From positions 45,984 through 109,983 of the forward strand of contig NZ_QNUF01000015.1 in NCBI RefSeq assembly GCF_003385455.1: a stretch of DNA of 64,000 nucleotides. The letters run 5' to 3'. This DNA is from Chryseobacterium rhizosphaerae. GTDB taxonomy: Bacteria; Bacteroidota; Bacteroidia; Flavobacteriales; Weeksellaceae. Numbering within the stretch: position 1 is the first letter of the stretch; each line of letters opens with the position of its first letter. Shown here piece after piece: positions 17,968 through 26,762 of the stretch. The position numbers were made by a program, and so were the translations under genes. The notes beneath the pieces are model-generated. The model ran no database searches and had not been told where the DNA came from. It saw nothing but the letters and a program-made list of their open reading frames with translations.

Positions 17968-19518
17968 TTATAAGTCAAATTTAATCCCTTGTGCTAAAGG
18001 AAGTTGAGCTGTGTAATTTATAGTATTGGTTTGTCTTCTCATATAGTACTTCCAGGCATCAGATCCTGATTCTCTTCCTCCTCCGGTTTCTTTTTCTCCA
18101 CCGAAAGCACCTCCGATTTCAGCACCTGAAGTTCCAATATTTACGTTAGCAATACCACAGTCTGAACCTGCATGGGAAAGGAATAATTCTGCCTCTCTAA
18201 GGTTTTGAGTCATAATCGCTGAAGATAATCCCTGAGGAACATCATTTTGAATAGCAATGGCTTCTTCCAGGGTTTTGTATTTGATCAAATATAAAATCGG
18301 GGCAAAAGTTTCATGCTGTACAATCTCATAAGAATTTTTCACTTCGGCAACGCAAGGTTTTACGTAGCATCCTGATTCATACTCTTTCCCGGTTAATACA
18401 CCTCCTTCAACAACAAATTTTCCGCCTTCTTTTTTACATTTTTTGATAGCTTCTTCATATTGATTCACCGCATCAGTATCAATTAAAGGACCTACATGGT
18501 TTTTCTCATCCAATGGGTTTCCGATCTTTAACTGACCATAAGCTTTTGTCAATCTTGTTTTCACTTCATTATACACACTCTCGTGGATAATCAGTCTTCT
18601 TGTGGAAGTACATCTCTGACCGGCTGTTCCTACGGCTCCGAAAACCGCTCCGATAATAGACATATCGATATCTGCTTCTTTCGTAATGATAATTGCATTG
18701 TTACCTCCCAGCTCAAGGATAGATTTTCCGAATCTTTCTGCTACTTTAGAAGAAACCATTCTTCCTACTCTTGTAGACCCTGTGAAAGATACTAAAGCTA
18801 CTCTCTTATCATCTACCAGTTTCTGTCCGATCTCATGGTCTGACACCAATACACTTGAAACTCCTTCAGGAAGATTATTTTCCTTTAAAACTTCATTCAT
18901 GATATTCTGACATGCAATCGCACACAGTGGTGTTTTTTCAGATGGCTTCCAGATGGTAACGTTACCACAGATCCATGCCAATGCAGTGTTCCATGACCAT
19001 ACAGCCACCGGAAAGTTGAATGCTGTGATGATTCCTACCACACCTAGCGGATGGTATTGCTCATACATTCTGTGTCCTGGTCTCTCTGAGTGCATCGTAT
19101 ATCCCTGAAGCTGTCTGGAAAGTCCCACAGCAAAATCACAGATATCAATCATTTCCTGTACTTCTCCAAGACCTTCCTGTAATGATTTACCCATTTCATA
19201 GGAAACCAGTTTTCCAAGATCATCTTTATATTCTCGTAACTTCAGACCCAGTTGTCTTACAATTTCTCCTCTTTTAGGAGCCGGGATCATTCTGAATTCC
19301 TGAAATGCCTTTTGAGCAGTCTCAATTACTTTGTCATAATCACTTTCTCCGGAAGTCTTTACTTTAGCGATTAATTTACCGTCTACAGGAGAGATACTTT
19401 CTATTGTCTTTCCTGAAGCGAAATATTTTCCGCCCACTGAAGTCCCTTTATTTTCTTCTTTAATACCAAGGTTTTTGAGTGTTGTTTCGATTCCGAAATC
19501 CTTTACTTTTTTTGACAT
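17968..19518 (-). CDS. ALDH7-type aldehyde dehydrogenase, probable 2-aminoadipate semialdehyde dehydrogenase
   Basis: 516 residues with complete aldehyde dehydrogenase motifs: the glutamate in ILELGGNNA, the cysteine in [12 protein letters not shown] and the cofactor-binding segment [10 protein letters not shown]. The sequence resembles antiquitin (ALDH7A1/AmaB). The neighbouring lysine 6-transaminase makes its expected substrate, 2-aminoadipate 6-semialdehyde. The two genes share a strand with a 115-base gap, the dehydrogenase first. Confidence 0.9.
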   Translation of the reverse strand: MSKKVKDFGIETTLKNLGIKEENKGTSVGGKYFASGKTIESISPVDGKLIAKVKTSGESDYDKVIETAQKAFQEFRMIPAPKRGEIVRQLGLKLREYKDDLGKLVSYEMGKSLQEGLGEVQEMIDICDFAVGLSRQLQGYTMHSERPGHRMYEQYHPLGVVGIITAFNFPVAVWSWNTALAWICGNVTIWKPSEKTPLCAIACQNIMNEVLKENNLPEGVSSVLVSDHEIGQKLVDDKRVALVSFTGSTRVGRMVSSKVAERFGKSILELGGNNAIIITKEADIDMSIIGAVFGAVGTAGQRCTSTRRLIIHESVYNEVKTRLTKAYGQLKIGNPLDEKNHVGPLIDTDAVNQYEEAIKKCKKEGGKFVVEGGVLTGKEYESGCYVKPCVAEVKNSYEIVQHETFAPILYLIKYKTLEEAIAIQNDVPQGLSSAIMTQNLREAELFLSHAGSDCGIANVNIGTSGAEIGGAFGGEKETGGGRESGSDAWKYYMRRQTNTINYTAQLPLAQGIKFDL

Positions 19519-19652
19519 AAAATCTTACTTTTCGTTCTCTCTAAAGATAAAAATATTATGCGAACCTCAAAACTTTAATTTTTAACTTGTTTTTTATTTG
19601 GACTAATTATAAACATGCTTATCTTTGTAGGGTAAAATTTTGACATTCGGAA

Positions 19653-19850
19653 ATGGAGAATAATACATCAAAAGAAGATTTTTCAAAACAAAAAGACAAT
19701 TCAAAGTGGAAACAATGGGTGAAACGCTTTGGCGTCGGGGGAATTATATTTTTCACCGTAAAAGGGATCATTACCTCTACTTTAATTTATTTTCTTGGAA
19801 AGAATTTTTGGAACGTTATTACCAAATATTTTTCAACGATGTTCGGGTAA
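19653..19850 (+). CDS. Small single-pass membrane protein, unknown function
   Basis: 65 residues. The N terminus is hydrophilic and lysine-rich (residues 1-26) and is followed by a hydrophobic stretch (GGIIFFTVKGIITSTLIYFLG, about residues 28-48). The frame has its own strong terminator 20 bases downstream, which supports a real monocistronic gene. No family is recognised. Confidence 0.6.
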   Translation: MENNTSKEDFSKQKDNSKWKQWVKRFGVGGIIFFTVKGIITSTLIYFLGKNFWNVITKYFSTMFG

Positions 19851-19869
19851 GATAATTGATAATACATAT

Positions 19870-19906
19870 AAAAAGAAAGCTGAGAAAAATTCTCAGCTTT
19901 CTTTTT
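19870..19906 (+). terminator. Strong terminator, usable on both strands
   Basis: A 17-bp perfect stem (19870-19886 with 19890-19906) has a three-base AAA loop, with A and T runs on the outer edges. It lies between the small membrane protein gene and the convergent RHH gene. Confidence 0.85.
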
Positions 19907-19943
19907 ATAATAAAGTTAATTGAATAGTTATAATAAATATAAA

Positions 19944-20132
19944 CTATTCCTTCTTCTTCCTTCCCGAATCGACCAGTTTCTGATGCAGTAAGTATTCAAT
20001 CTGTCCGTTTACACTTCTGAATTCATCATTGGCCCATTTTTCCAGGAGTTTATAAGTAGACTCATCTATCCTTATGACAAAGGATTTTTTACCTTTGCCT
20101 TCGGAAGAGTTTTGAGCTTTTTCTGATTTCAT
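19944..20132 (-). CDS. Arc-like ribbon-helix-helix DNA-binding protein
   Basis: 62 residues. After a basic, flexible N terminus the segment KSFVIRIDESTYKLLEKWANDEFRS has the beta-strand plus helix pattern of Arc/MetJ proteins, and the second helix is SVNGQIEYLLHQKLVD. It follows the SPFH gene on the same strand with a 91-base gap. I recall the two families being neighbours in related genomes, possibly as regulator and target. Confidence 0.75.
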   Translation of the reverse strand: MKSEKAQNSSEGKGKKSFVIRIDESTYKLLEKWANDEFRSVNGQIEYLLHQKLVDSGRKKKE

Positions 20133-20223
20133 TTTTCTTGTTTTTTAACGCAAGATGCGTGAAGATTTATTTTCCAGGTTCATTGTTTATAGCTTCCCAA
20201 TAAACCTGGAAATTATTAATATT

Positions 20224-21090
20224 TTAGTTATACAGGGTGCCTGCATTTAATATTGGGGTTGCCGCTTTTTCACCACACAAAACCACCATTAAATTACTTA
20301 CCATTGCGGCTTTTCTTTCGTCATCAAGTTCAACGATATTACCTTCAGAAAGCTTTTTCAAGGCAAGATCAACCATACCTACGGCTCCTTCTACAATTTT
20401 GGTTCTCGCTGCAACAATGGCAGTAGCCTGTTGTCTTTGAAGCATTGCTCCTGCGATTTCTGATGCATACGCCAAATGGGAGATCCTTGCTTCCTGAATG
20501 ACAATTCCTGCTTTTGAAAGACGGTCTGTAAGCTCCTGTTCCAAAATAGAATTGATCTTTTCACCACCTTCTCTTAAAGTAATCGGGGCATGGTCGTCCT
20601 CCAAATTGTCATAAGGAAAACTCATGGCCAAATGTCGTACTGCTGCTTCACTCTGCATTTTCACAAAATCCGAATAGCGTTCAACGTCAAAAGCCGCTTT
20701 ATAAGTATCTCCTACTTTCCATACGATTACTACTGCAATTTCAATCGGATTTCCCATTTTATCATTGACTTTCAAGGTTTGTCCCTGCAAATTTTCTGAA
20801 CGCAATGATATTTTCTGTGACGAATACAGAGGATTGATAAAAAACAGTCCGTTTTCTTTTACTGAACCCACATATTTTCCAAAAAAGTTTAACACCCTGG
20901 AGTGATTAGGTTGAATAATCATGAGTCCTTTCAGGAAGAAGCATGAAAGTAAAAAGCAAAACATCGCAATAATCACATAGGCAATACTCTGATCAACTCC
21001 GGAAATAAAGAAATAAACCGAAGCGACAAATAAAGCCAGACAGATTACTAAGGTAATATAACCCGACATAGGTTTTAATGTTTTTTCCAT
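20224..21090 (-). CDS. SPFH (stomatin/prohibitin/flotillin) domain membrane protein
   Basis: 288 residues with two N-terminal hydrophobic segments (about 12-30 and 36-56). An SPFH domain follows (about 58-230; FGKYVGSVKENGLFFINPLY, IEIAVVIVWKV), then a helical tail with QRQQATAIVAARTKIVEGAV, a signature of this family. It should form oligomers on the inner membrane, with a possible role in membrane domain organisation. A promoter lies at 21126-21154 and the RHH gene follows downstream. Confidence 0.87.
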   Translation of the reverse strand: MEKTLKPMSGYITLVICLALFVASVYFFISGVDQSIAYVIIAMFCFLLSCFFLKGLMIIQPNHSRVLNFFGKYVGSVKENGLFFINPLYSSQKISLRSENLQGQTLKVNDKMGNPIEIAVVIVWKVGDTYKAAFDVERYSDFVKMQSEAAVRHLAMSFPYDNLEDDHAPITLREGGEKINSILEQELTDRLSKAGIVIQEARISHLAYASEIAGAMLQRQQATAIVAARTKIVEGAVGMVDLALKKLSEGNIVELDDERKAAMVSNLMVVLCGEKAATPILNAGTLYN

Positions 21091-21125
21091 AACTGAATTT
21101 TTAATTTGATATTATTTTGATATCA

Positions 21126-21154
21126 TAAAGATAGCCGTAATTTTTGAATGTCAA
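21126..21154 (-). promoter_or_regulatory. Promoter of the SPFH gene
   Basis: On the minus strand TTG (21152-21154), 18 bases and TATCTTTA (21126-21133) match the Bacteroidetes -33/-7 pattern with one mismatch in the -7 box. Confidence 0.5.
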
Positions 21155-21171
21155 ATATTAATAATGCTTTT

Positions 21172-21358
21172 TTTTGCGGGATGCGGGGTAAGAAAAGCAA
21201 AAATTCGGGATACGGCAGAGGAACGTGATCCGCATTGCCTGAGTTGTCCATACTGGGTAAGCAATAGCAGGATTTGTAAGCCTAGCTATCTTAAGAAGGT
21301 TCTATATTACACTTCCCACGTAACCCGCACCACGCATTGTTCTACACCTCGTAGCACG
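21172..21358 (-). ncRNA. Structured RNA candidate, 6S-like (possibly the 6S-Flavo class)
   Basis: This GC-richer island in an AT-rich spacer can form a long closing helix: 21175-21190 pairs with 21321-21336 at 13 of 16 positions. An inner helix and a hairpin (ATAGC...GCTAT, 21265-21289) lie above it, with a large internal bubble between. Several positions that would be A-C mismatches in a plus-strand RNA become G-U pairs on the minus strand, which favours minus. On that strand the 3' side of the bubble carries AATTTTTG, close to the -7 box TAnnTTTG, as expected of a 6S RNA that mimics an open promoter. No clear promoter was found, so strand and ends are tentative. Confidence 0.5.
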
Positions 21359-21359
21359 T

Positions 21360-21394
21360 AAAAAAAAATCCCGGAAAATAAATTCCAGGATTTT
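21360..21394 (-). terminator. Terminator of the ccsBA gene
   Basis: A 12-position stem (21365-21376 with 21383-21394) is fully paired on the minus strand, counting one G-U, and is followed there by a nine-T run. It lies 21 bases after the ccsBA stop codon. Confidence 0.75.
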
Positions 21395-21415
21395 GATTTT
21401 ATAGGTCTGCCGCTT

Positions 21416-24400
21416 TTACTTCTTCGTTAATTTTTTAAACTTGAAATAAGAAACTGCTGATAAAGTAATCATTGTTGCGATTCCTATGTATACCCAGGCC
21501 GGTACCGGTACCGGGTCTCCTGCTGCATAAGAGTGAAGTCCGCTTAAGTAGTAATTTACCCCAAAATAAGTCATTACCATTGAACAGAATGCAAACATTG
21601 TTGCCACGTGGAACGCCCATCTGCTTCTCAACCCAGGTACTAATCTCATGTGCAGTACGAACGCGTACACCATGATCGAGATGAAAGCCCATGTTTCTTT
21701 CGGGTCCCAGCTCCAGTATCTTCCCCAAGATTCGTTGGCCCAGATTCCTCCTAAGAAGTTTCCTACTGTTAAAGCAAAAAGACCAATAGTAAGAGACATT
21801 TCAGAAACCACTACCAATTCTTTCAATGTGGTATCATGATGAATTTTATAGGTCTCTTTATTTGAAATAATATAAAATACCAGAGAGATCACAGCAATGA
21901 TCATCGATAGTGCAAAGAATCCATAGCTGGAGGTAATAATCGCTACGTGAACAATTAACCAGTAAGATTTCAATACAGGAACCAATGGTGTAATCTGTGG
22001 ATCAAGAGCTGAACCTCCATGAGCAAATCCCATCATAATTACCGCTACCATAAATCCGGCTGCTGGAATTAGTGCATTGGAATTTCTGTAAAGAACAAGT
22101 CCTGCTGTAATTCCTACCCAGGAAATAAAGATAATCGCTTCATACCCGTTACTCCAAGGTGCGTGCCCTGAAATATACCATCTTGCCACAAGGCCTAAGA
22201 AGTGACAAAAATATCCTATTAAGCCAATTGCAATAATGATCTTAATAGCCTTATTTAAAATCTTGTGTGATTTGAATAATTCAACAAAACCTAAGATCAA
22301 AAGAAGCCCTCCTATGATGGTGTAAAATATTAATAATTTGAAGTTAATATCCGCTTTATTCATGAAGACCTCAAGATCTACTTTAGATTGAGCAGGAACA
22401 ACGCTTTTACCCCATTTCTGCTGATATTCTGAAAGTTTAGCAAGTTCCGAATCTGCTTTACTCCAGTTTCCTGATTTCTGAGCGGTAAGAACTTCTGCAA
22501 AATAAGGTCCCATTACCTGCTGAGATTCCATATCCGGTTCAAACTTCTGATCCAGCCATGAATGCCATGTATGGTTAGCGTCATTTTTCACCGGTACAAT
22601 TCTCATAAACTGACCACTGAAAAACTCGTTGAAAATCTGAACTCTTTCGTTTACAGAAATTACTTCTTTGTCATAATTTGTTTGATCTGCCGGCTTTTTA
22701 CGGAAAGCAGTGTTATAATCATGCTCAAGAATGTATGTTAAATTACCGTTAGCATCTGCAGGGAAAAGGTTCATTAATGAAGTATATCCATCATCATCTG
22801 CTTTGGTCTTATTTTTCAGTTCATCCCCTCCTTTCGGTCCTACTTTAATCATGGGAACCATTGTCCAGCTTGGGGTATCAGTATTTACGGATAGGAACCA
22901 CTGGTTAGCCGTAAGGTATTTCCCGTCAGTCCCTTTGAATTTATCTTTCTTGTAAAGTTTTCTTAAAACATCCAATGCCACTGTATTGATAGGAACAATT
23001 CTTCCTTCAAAACTTTGTACCAGAAGGTATCCGAATTTATCCGCATGCTCTTTGCTGATCCTGTTTCTCGCAATAATTTCATCCGGAGAGACAGATCTCA
23101 TTTTATTCATCGGAGTTGCCAGAGAATTCTGCTTTGGAGCAGCACCGTCAAGAGGCTGGACAGATGGAGCCGGAGCATGAGTATGCCCGTCACCTTCTAC
23201 ATGTACATGTTCTCTGCTTCCGTCGGTTGTTCCGTGTGTTTCAATTTTCTGAGCATTGATCCCTATACTTAAAAACAGTAAAAGAACAGCTGCTGTTTTT
23301 GCTTTTTTCTTGCTGGCATCAGCCAACATTTTATTTAATTTCCAGAAGTGAGTTCCCTTCCAGAAGAAGATCACAAACATTCCTAAGAATAATAATCCGT
23401 ATCCGATATAAGAGATCAGAGTTCCCCAGAAATCATGGTTTACAGAAAGTACTGTTCCCATTCTGTCCGGATCAAAACTCGACTGGAAGAAACGGTATCC
23501 TTTATGGTTAAGAACGTGGTTCATATAAATTTTATAAGGTGTTTCTTTACCTTCATCAACAATTTTCACATGGCTTTCATAAGCACTTGGAGAAGAACTT
23601 CCAGGATAAGTTTCCATCACGAAATCTTCTAACTTCAGCGCAAAAGGAGTATTGTAAACCTTAGGTCCGAATCCAACCATGATATTTAATCCATCCATGG
23701 TAACCTGCTTATAGGCATTTGGATTTCCTCTTTCTACAGAAAGGTCAACCAAACGCTTTGTTTTTGGACCCTGTAATTCTATCTGAAGCATATCAGGAAC
23801 ACTAGCATCTTTCTTTCTATCACCTTCAATAGCGATAAGTCTTCCTTTTTTCAGTCCTTCAGGCACTACAAGTTTCAGTTCATTAATACTGTATAAACTT
23901 CTCATTGCCAAAGGCTGGAATTCATCTTTCTTTGTACTTCCGGTAGCCTGAGTAGCCATAGTCATATAACTTGCATCAACTGGAGTTTTGATGAATAATT
24001 TTCCACCTTCGTTTTTGAATTCCACAGCTCCTTCAATAGCTCTGTTGAATGTTACCAAAGTTCCGTTGATCGACTTGGTCTCTCCCGGTTTGATGTAAAT
24101 ATTCTGTCTTCCCGTACTTGCTGTAGACACCAGGTGAAGGTATTCTGCACCATTCGGCTCAGCAACCAGACTGTCTTTTTTTCTTTGGATGTATTCCTTC
24201 GCAAAAACTTTCACTTCTTTCCCATGAAAGTCATAGGTTGCATTGAAATCTTTATGCAGTGGAGACATCAGATAAGGTACATCCTGATAATTAAGAACAT
24301 CCCCTTTCTCTTCGATCTGGATTTTAAAGAAATTTTTGTCCGTTACGATTTCGTTGGAGGTTTCTCCTTCTCTGATGTGCATTTGCCCTTCGAAACTGAT

Positions 24401-24691
24401 GTATCTGGTAATGGCACCGCCCATAAAAATAAATATAAAAGCCAGGTGAAAAACAAGAACCGGCCACTTTTCTCTTTTCCAAAGTCTGTATCTGCCGATA
24501 TTTCCTATGAAATTGAGAATAAGCAGGACCATGATCAGTTCAAACCATTTGGCCTCATAAATTAATGCTTTCGCTGTAGGCGTTCCATAGTCGTTTTCTA
24601 GGAACGTTGCATAAGCCATCGCAAATGCATACACCAGTAACAAAACAGCCATTGTCCTGGTTGAGATAAGAATATCTTGGAGCTTCTTCAT
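21416..24691 (-). CDS. ccsA: Fused cytochrome c biogenesis protein CcsB(ResB)-CcsA
   Basis: 1091 residues. The N-terminal ResB/CcsB-like part (about 1-450) has three early membrane segments, a long periplasmic domain and a fourth segment (LISYIGYGLLFLGMFVIFFW). The C-terminal CcsA part has the tryptophan-rich haem-binding WWD motif WANESWGRYWSWDPKE near residues 983-998. Together they move haem to the periplasm and attach it to apocytochromes c (system II). Between the halves is a signal-like hydrophobic stretch and a histidine-rich segment (about 480-507; REHVHVEGDGHTH). A -7 box TATTTTTG is at 24713-24720 on the minus strand. Confidence 0.92.
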   Translation of the reverse strand: MKKLQDILISTRTMAVLLLVYAFAMAYATFLENDYGTPTAKALIYEAKWFELIMVLLILNFIGNIGRYRLWKREKWPVLVFHLAFIFIFMGGAITRYISFEGQMHIREGETSNEIVTDKNFFKIQIEEKGDVLNYQDVPYLMSPLHKDFNATYDFHGKEVKVFAKEYIQRKKDSLVAEPNGAEYLHLVSTASTGRQNIYIKPGETKSINGTLVTFNRAIEGAVEFKNEGGKLFIKTPVDASYMTMATQATGSTKKDEFQPLAMRSLYSINELKLVVPEGLKKGRLIAIEGDRKKDASVPDMLQIELQGPKTKRLVDLSVERGNPNAYKQVTMDGLNIMVGFGPKVYNTPFALKLEDFVMETYPGSSSPSAYESHVKIVDEGKETPYKIYMNHVLNHKGYRFFQSSFDPDRMGTVLSVNHDFWGTLISYIGYGLLFLGMFVIFFWKGTHFWKLNKMLADASKKKAKTAAVLLLFLSIGINAQKIETHGTTDGSREHVHVEGDGHTHAPAPSVQPLDGAAPKQNSLATPMNKMRSVSPDEIIARNRISKEHADKFGYLLVQSFEGRIVPINTVALDVLRKLYKKDKFKGTDGKYLTANQWFLSVNTDTPSWTMVPMIKVGPKGGDELKNKTKADDDGYTSLMNLFPADANGNLTYILEHDYNTAFRKKPADQTNYDKEVISVNERVQIFNEFFSGQFMRIVPVKNDANHTWHSWLDQKFEPDMESQQVMGPYFAEVLTAQKSGNWSKADSELAKLSEYQQKWGKSVVPAQSKVDLEVFMNKADINFKLLIFYTIIGGLLLILGFVELFKSHKILNKAIKIIIAIGLIGYFCHFLGLVARWYISGHAPWSNGYEAIIFISWVGITAGLVLYRNSNALIPAAGFMVAVIMMGFAHGGSALDPQITPLVPVLKSYWLIVHVAIITSSYGFFALSMIIAVISLVFYIISNKETYKIHHDTTLKELVVVSEMSLTIGLFALTVGNFLGGIWANESWGRYWSWDPKETWAFISIMVYAFVLHMRLVPGLRSRWAFHVATMFAFCSMVMTYFGVNYYLSGLHSYAAGDPVPVPAWVYIGIATMITLSAVSYFKFKKLTKK

Positions 24692-24981
24692 GATTTAATT
24701 ATACTTGACATGCAAAAATAAGCATGATAAACTACAAAGAGATTAAAAAAAGCTGTTTTTTGTCATTTTAAAGCCCGTTTCGCTTATTTTGAACCATTCT
24801 TAATAACTAAAAAAGCACTAAGAAAAATTCAATTTTTAAAACCCAGCAATTCCAGATTCATTGTACCTATACCGGTGATTGAAAACTTCTATTCAGAAAT
24901 AACCGACATAAAACACAAAATACTGATTTACAACACAATAAATTAACATCAGTTTTATAAAAAATAAAAGGAGTTTACAAT

Positions 24982-25563
24982 TTATTTCCCGAGGGATATT
25001 TTTTTCCTGATCTTACTCAAGAATTCATGAGTAATTCCCAAATAGGAAGCAATTTGTTGTTGGGTAAGCTTTTGTTCGAGTCCCGGATATTTTTTTAAAA
25101 ATTCTACATATCTTTTATCAGCCGTCTTCCCTGTCAAGGAAAGAATCCTTCTCTGTAATCCTACTGATGACTGCTGATTCATCATTCTAAAAAGTTTTTC
25201 TACCTGGGGCATTGTTTCATAAAGGTGTTCTTTCTCCTTTTTGGAAATCATAAGAACCTCACTATCCTCTAGAGCTTCGATATTGAGAATGCTGGGAACA
25301 TGATTAATGAGACTGTTGATATCCGTGATCCACCATCCTTCGATCGCAAAATACAACGTCTGTTCAAAACCGTTTTCATTGAGATAATATACTTTACAGC
25401 ATCCACTGACAACAAATCCTTCAAAAGAACAGTAATCCCCTTCTTTAAGAATCATCTCTTTCTTTTTAAAGACTTTATATTCAAATGGAGAAGCAAACCG
25501 ACTGAATTCCTCTTCGGATAAGTCTATATACCGGCTGATGTTTTGATAAAGTAAATCAAGCAT
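24982..25563 (-). CDS. Crp/Fnr family transcriptional regulator
   Basis: 193 residues from the ATG at 25563 (MLDLLYQNISRY). An in-frame ATG ten codons upstream (25593) gives an atypical extension and is less likely. The cyclic-nucleotide-binding-like domain covers about 15-130 (ILKEGDYCSFEGFVVSGCCKVYY) and the helix-turn-helix is LTQQQIASYLGITHEFLSKIRKK at the C terminus. No cysteines for an Fe-S cluster are arranged as in Fnr. The isochorismatase-like gene upstream on the same strand is a possible target. Confidence 0.87.
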   Translation of the reverse strand: MLDLLYQNISRYIDLSEEEFSRFASPFEYKVFKKKEMILKEGDYCSFEGFVVSGCCKVYYLNENGFEQTLYFAIEGWWITDINSLINHVPSILNIEALEDSEVLMISKKEKEHLYETMPQVEKLFRMMNQQSSVGLQRRILSLTGKTADKRYVEFLKKYPGLEQKLTQQQIASYLGITHEFLSKIRKKISLGK

Positions 25564-25634
25564 TATTCTGTTTAAGCAAAATAAAGATACCAATTATTAT
25601 TGATACCTTTATTTATTACCCTGTTATCCGTTAC

Positions 25635-26279
25635 TTATTTTCCATGTAAGAAATCATCTGTACTGACAATTCTGGCGTAAAGATTTCCTAATGTGGAGAT
25701 CCCTGCTAAAAATGACCTTTGTACTTCTGCCGCTTTTATCACCTGCCCGTTCAATTCCCGGTCTCGTGTTGCAGTAGCATCTCCAATAACGGTATTGGTA
25801 AAGCCAAAGTCAAATGCAGCTCTAGTGGTTGATTCCACACATACATCTGTCATCATACCTGTAATCACCAGATTTTTGATCTTTTTTGCCTGAAGAAACT
25901 GCAACAGATCCGTTTCCCTGAAACTATTCGGAAAATGTTTTACCAGAACCTTTTCATCAGATTTTGGGGCAACCCATGAACTGATCTCCACTCCGTGAGT
26001 ATCTGGAATAAAAAAAGCAGCGCCATCATCGGTGGCAATATGCATAATGTGAACCACGGGAAGATTATTTTCCCTAAAATATTTCAGAATGTCCTGCGTG
26101 TTTTTTGCGGCCTTTTCCGCGCCTTCCAGTGTCATTTTCCCTCCCGGAAAATAGTCGTTTTGTACGTCAATAATTAATAGTGCTGTGTTTTCCATTTTTC
26201 TTTTTTGTTGTGCGTTCATTGATACGAATGAAATTAAAATCAAACATAAAGTCAGAATACTTTTAAAAGTGTCTTTCAT
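25635..26279 (-). CDS. Secreted cysteine hydrolase, isochorismatase-like family
   Basis: 214 residues from the ATG at 26279. A longer frame starts at 26330, but its first 17 residues precede a good signal peptide (MKDTFKSILTLCLILISFVSMNAQ), so the later start is preferred. The catalytic set of the family is present: aspartate in LLIIDVQNDYF, lysine in VLVKHFPNSF and cysteine in MMTDVCVESTTR. Family members cleave amides or vinyl ethers, and the substrate is unknown. A signal peptide is uncommon in this family. It lies upstream of the Crp-type regulator gene. Confidence 0.82.
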   Translation of the reverse strand: MKDTFKSILTLCLILISFVSMNAQQKRKMENTALLIIDVQNDYFPGGKMTLEGAEKAAKNTQDILKYFRENNLPVVHIMHIATDDGAAFFIPDTHGVEISSWVAPKSDEKVLVKHFPNSFRETDLLQFLQAKKIKNLVITGMMTDVCVESTTRAAFDFGFTNTVIGDATATRDRELNGQVIKAAEVQRSFLAGISTLGNLYARIVSTDDFLHGK

Positions 26280-26330
26280 TATTTCCCTGTTATAAATCGA
26301 TATGACAAAATTATGACAGGAATAGTTCAT

Positions 26331-26762
26331 GACCTTTGAACTAGTTCAAAAAATCATATTCATGAAAAAACCGACGTCGAATACAATTGAGCTCCGGGAA
26401 AACTTTAACAGATGGTCCCACAAAGTATTTTTTTCAAAAAAAATCAGGATATCATCATTTTATATGGCAATAATTAATCAAAATAATTCATAACTAGATT
26501 TATTTTCCGATATTATGTGTTTTTATTTTAAATTAAATAAAGTGAAAAATATTATTATTTTATATATTTCTAACCAAATAAAGAATATTTTAAATCAAAT
26601 TATTTGAAATTCTAGAATCAAAATAATAACAATAACAATCATTTGAAATAAAAAATAATTATATCTTTTATTTTTGGAATTGTTATTGTTGAAATTAAAA
26701 TGATTTTTTTTACAAAAAAGGTTTTAATGTGGGAAAAACATTAAATTTGCGATATTGATATT
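26331..26762. other. Very AT-rich spacer upstream of ftsK with a long inverted repeat
   Basis: No gene is supported. A perfect 12-bp inverted repeat, AACAATAACAAT (26628-26639) and ATTGTTATTGTT (26679-26690), encloses a second, shorter one (AAATAAAA / TTTTATTT). Near the end of the spacer is the ftsK -7 box TAAATTTG (26742-26749). Confidence 0.5.
26742..26749 (+). promoter_or_regulatory. -7 box of ftsK
   Basis: TAAATTTG matches TAnnTTTG exactly and lies 13 bases before the ftsK start codon, so the leader would be very short. No clear TTG lies at the usual upstream distance. Confidence 0.5.

Noticed and set aside
21164..21361. A 65-codon plus-strand frame with several cysteines in the ccsBA-SPFH spacer
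   Set aside because: The region folds into a long helix and hairpins, the residue pattern matches no family, and G-U pairing favours a minus-strand RNA.
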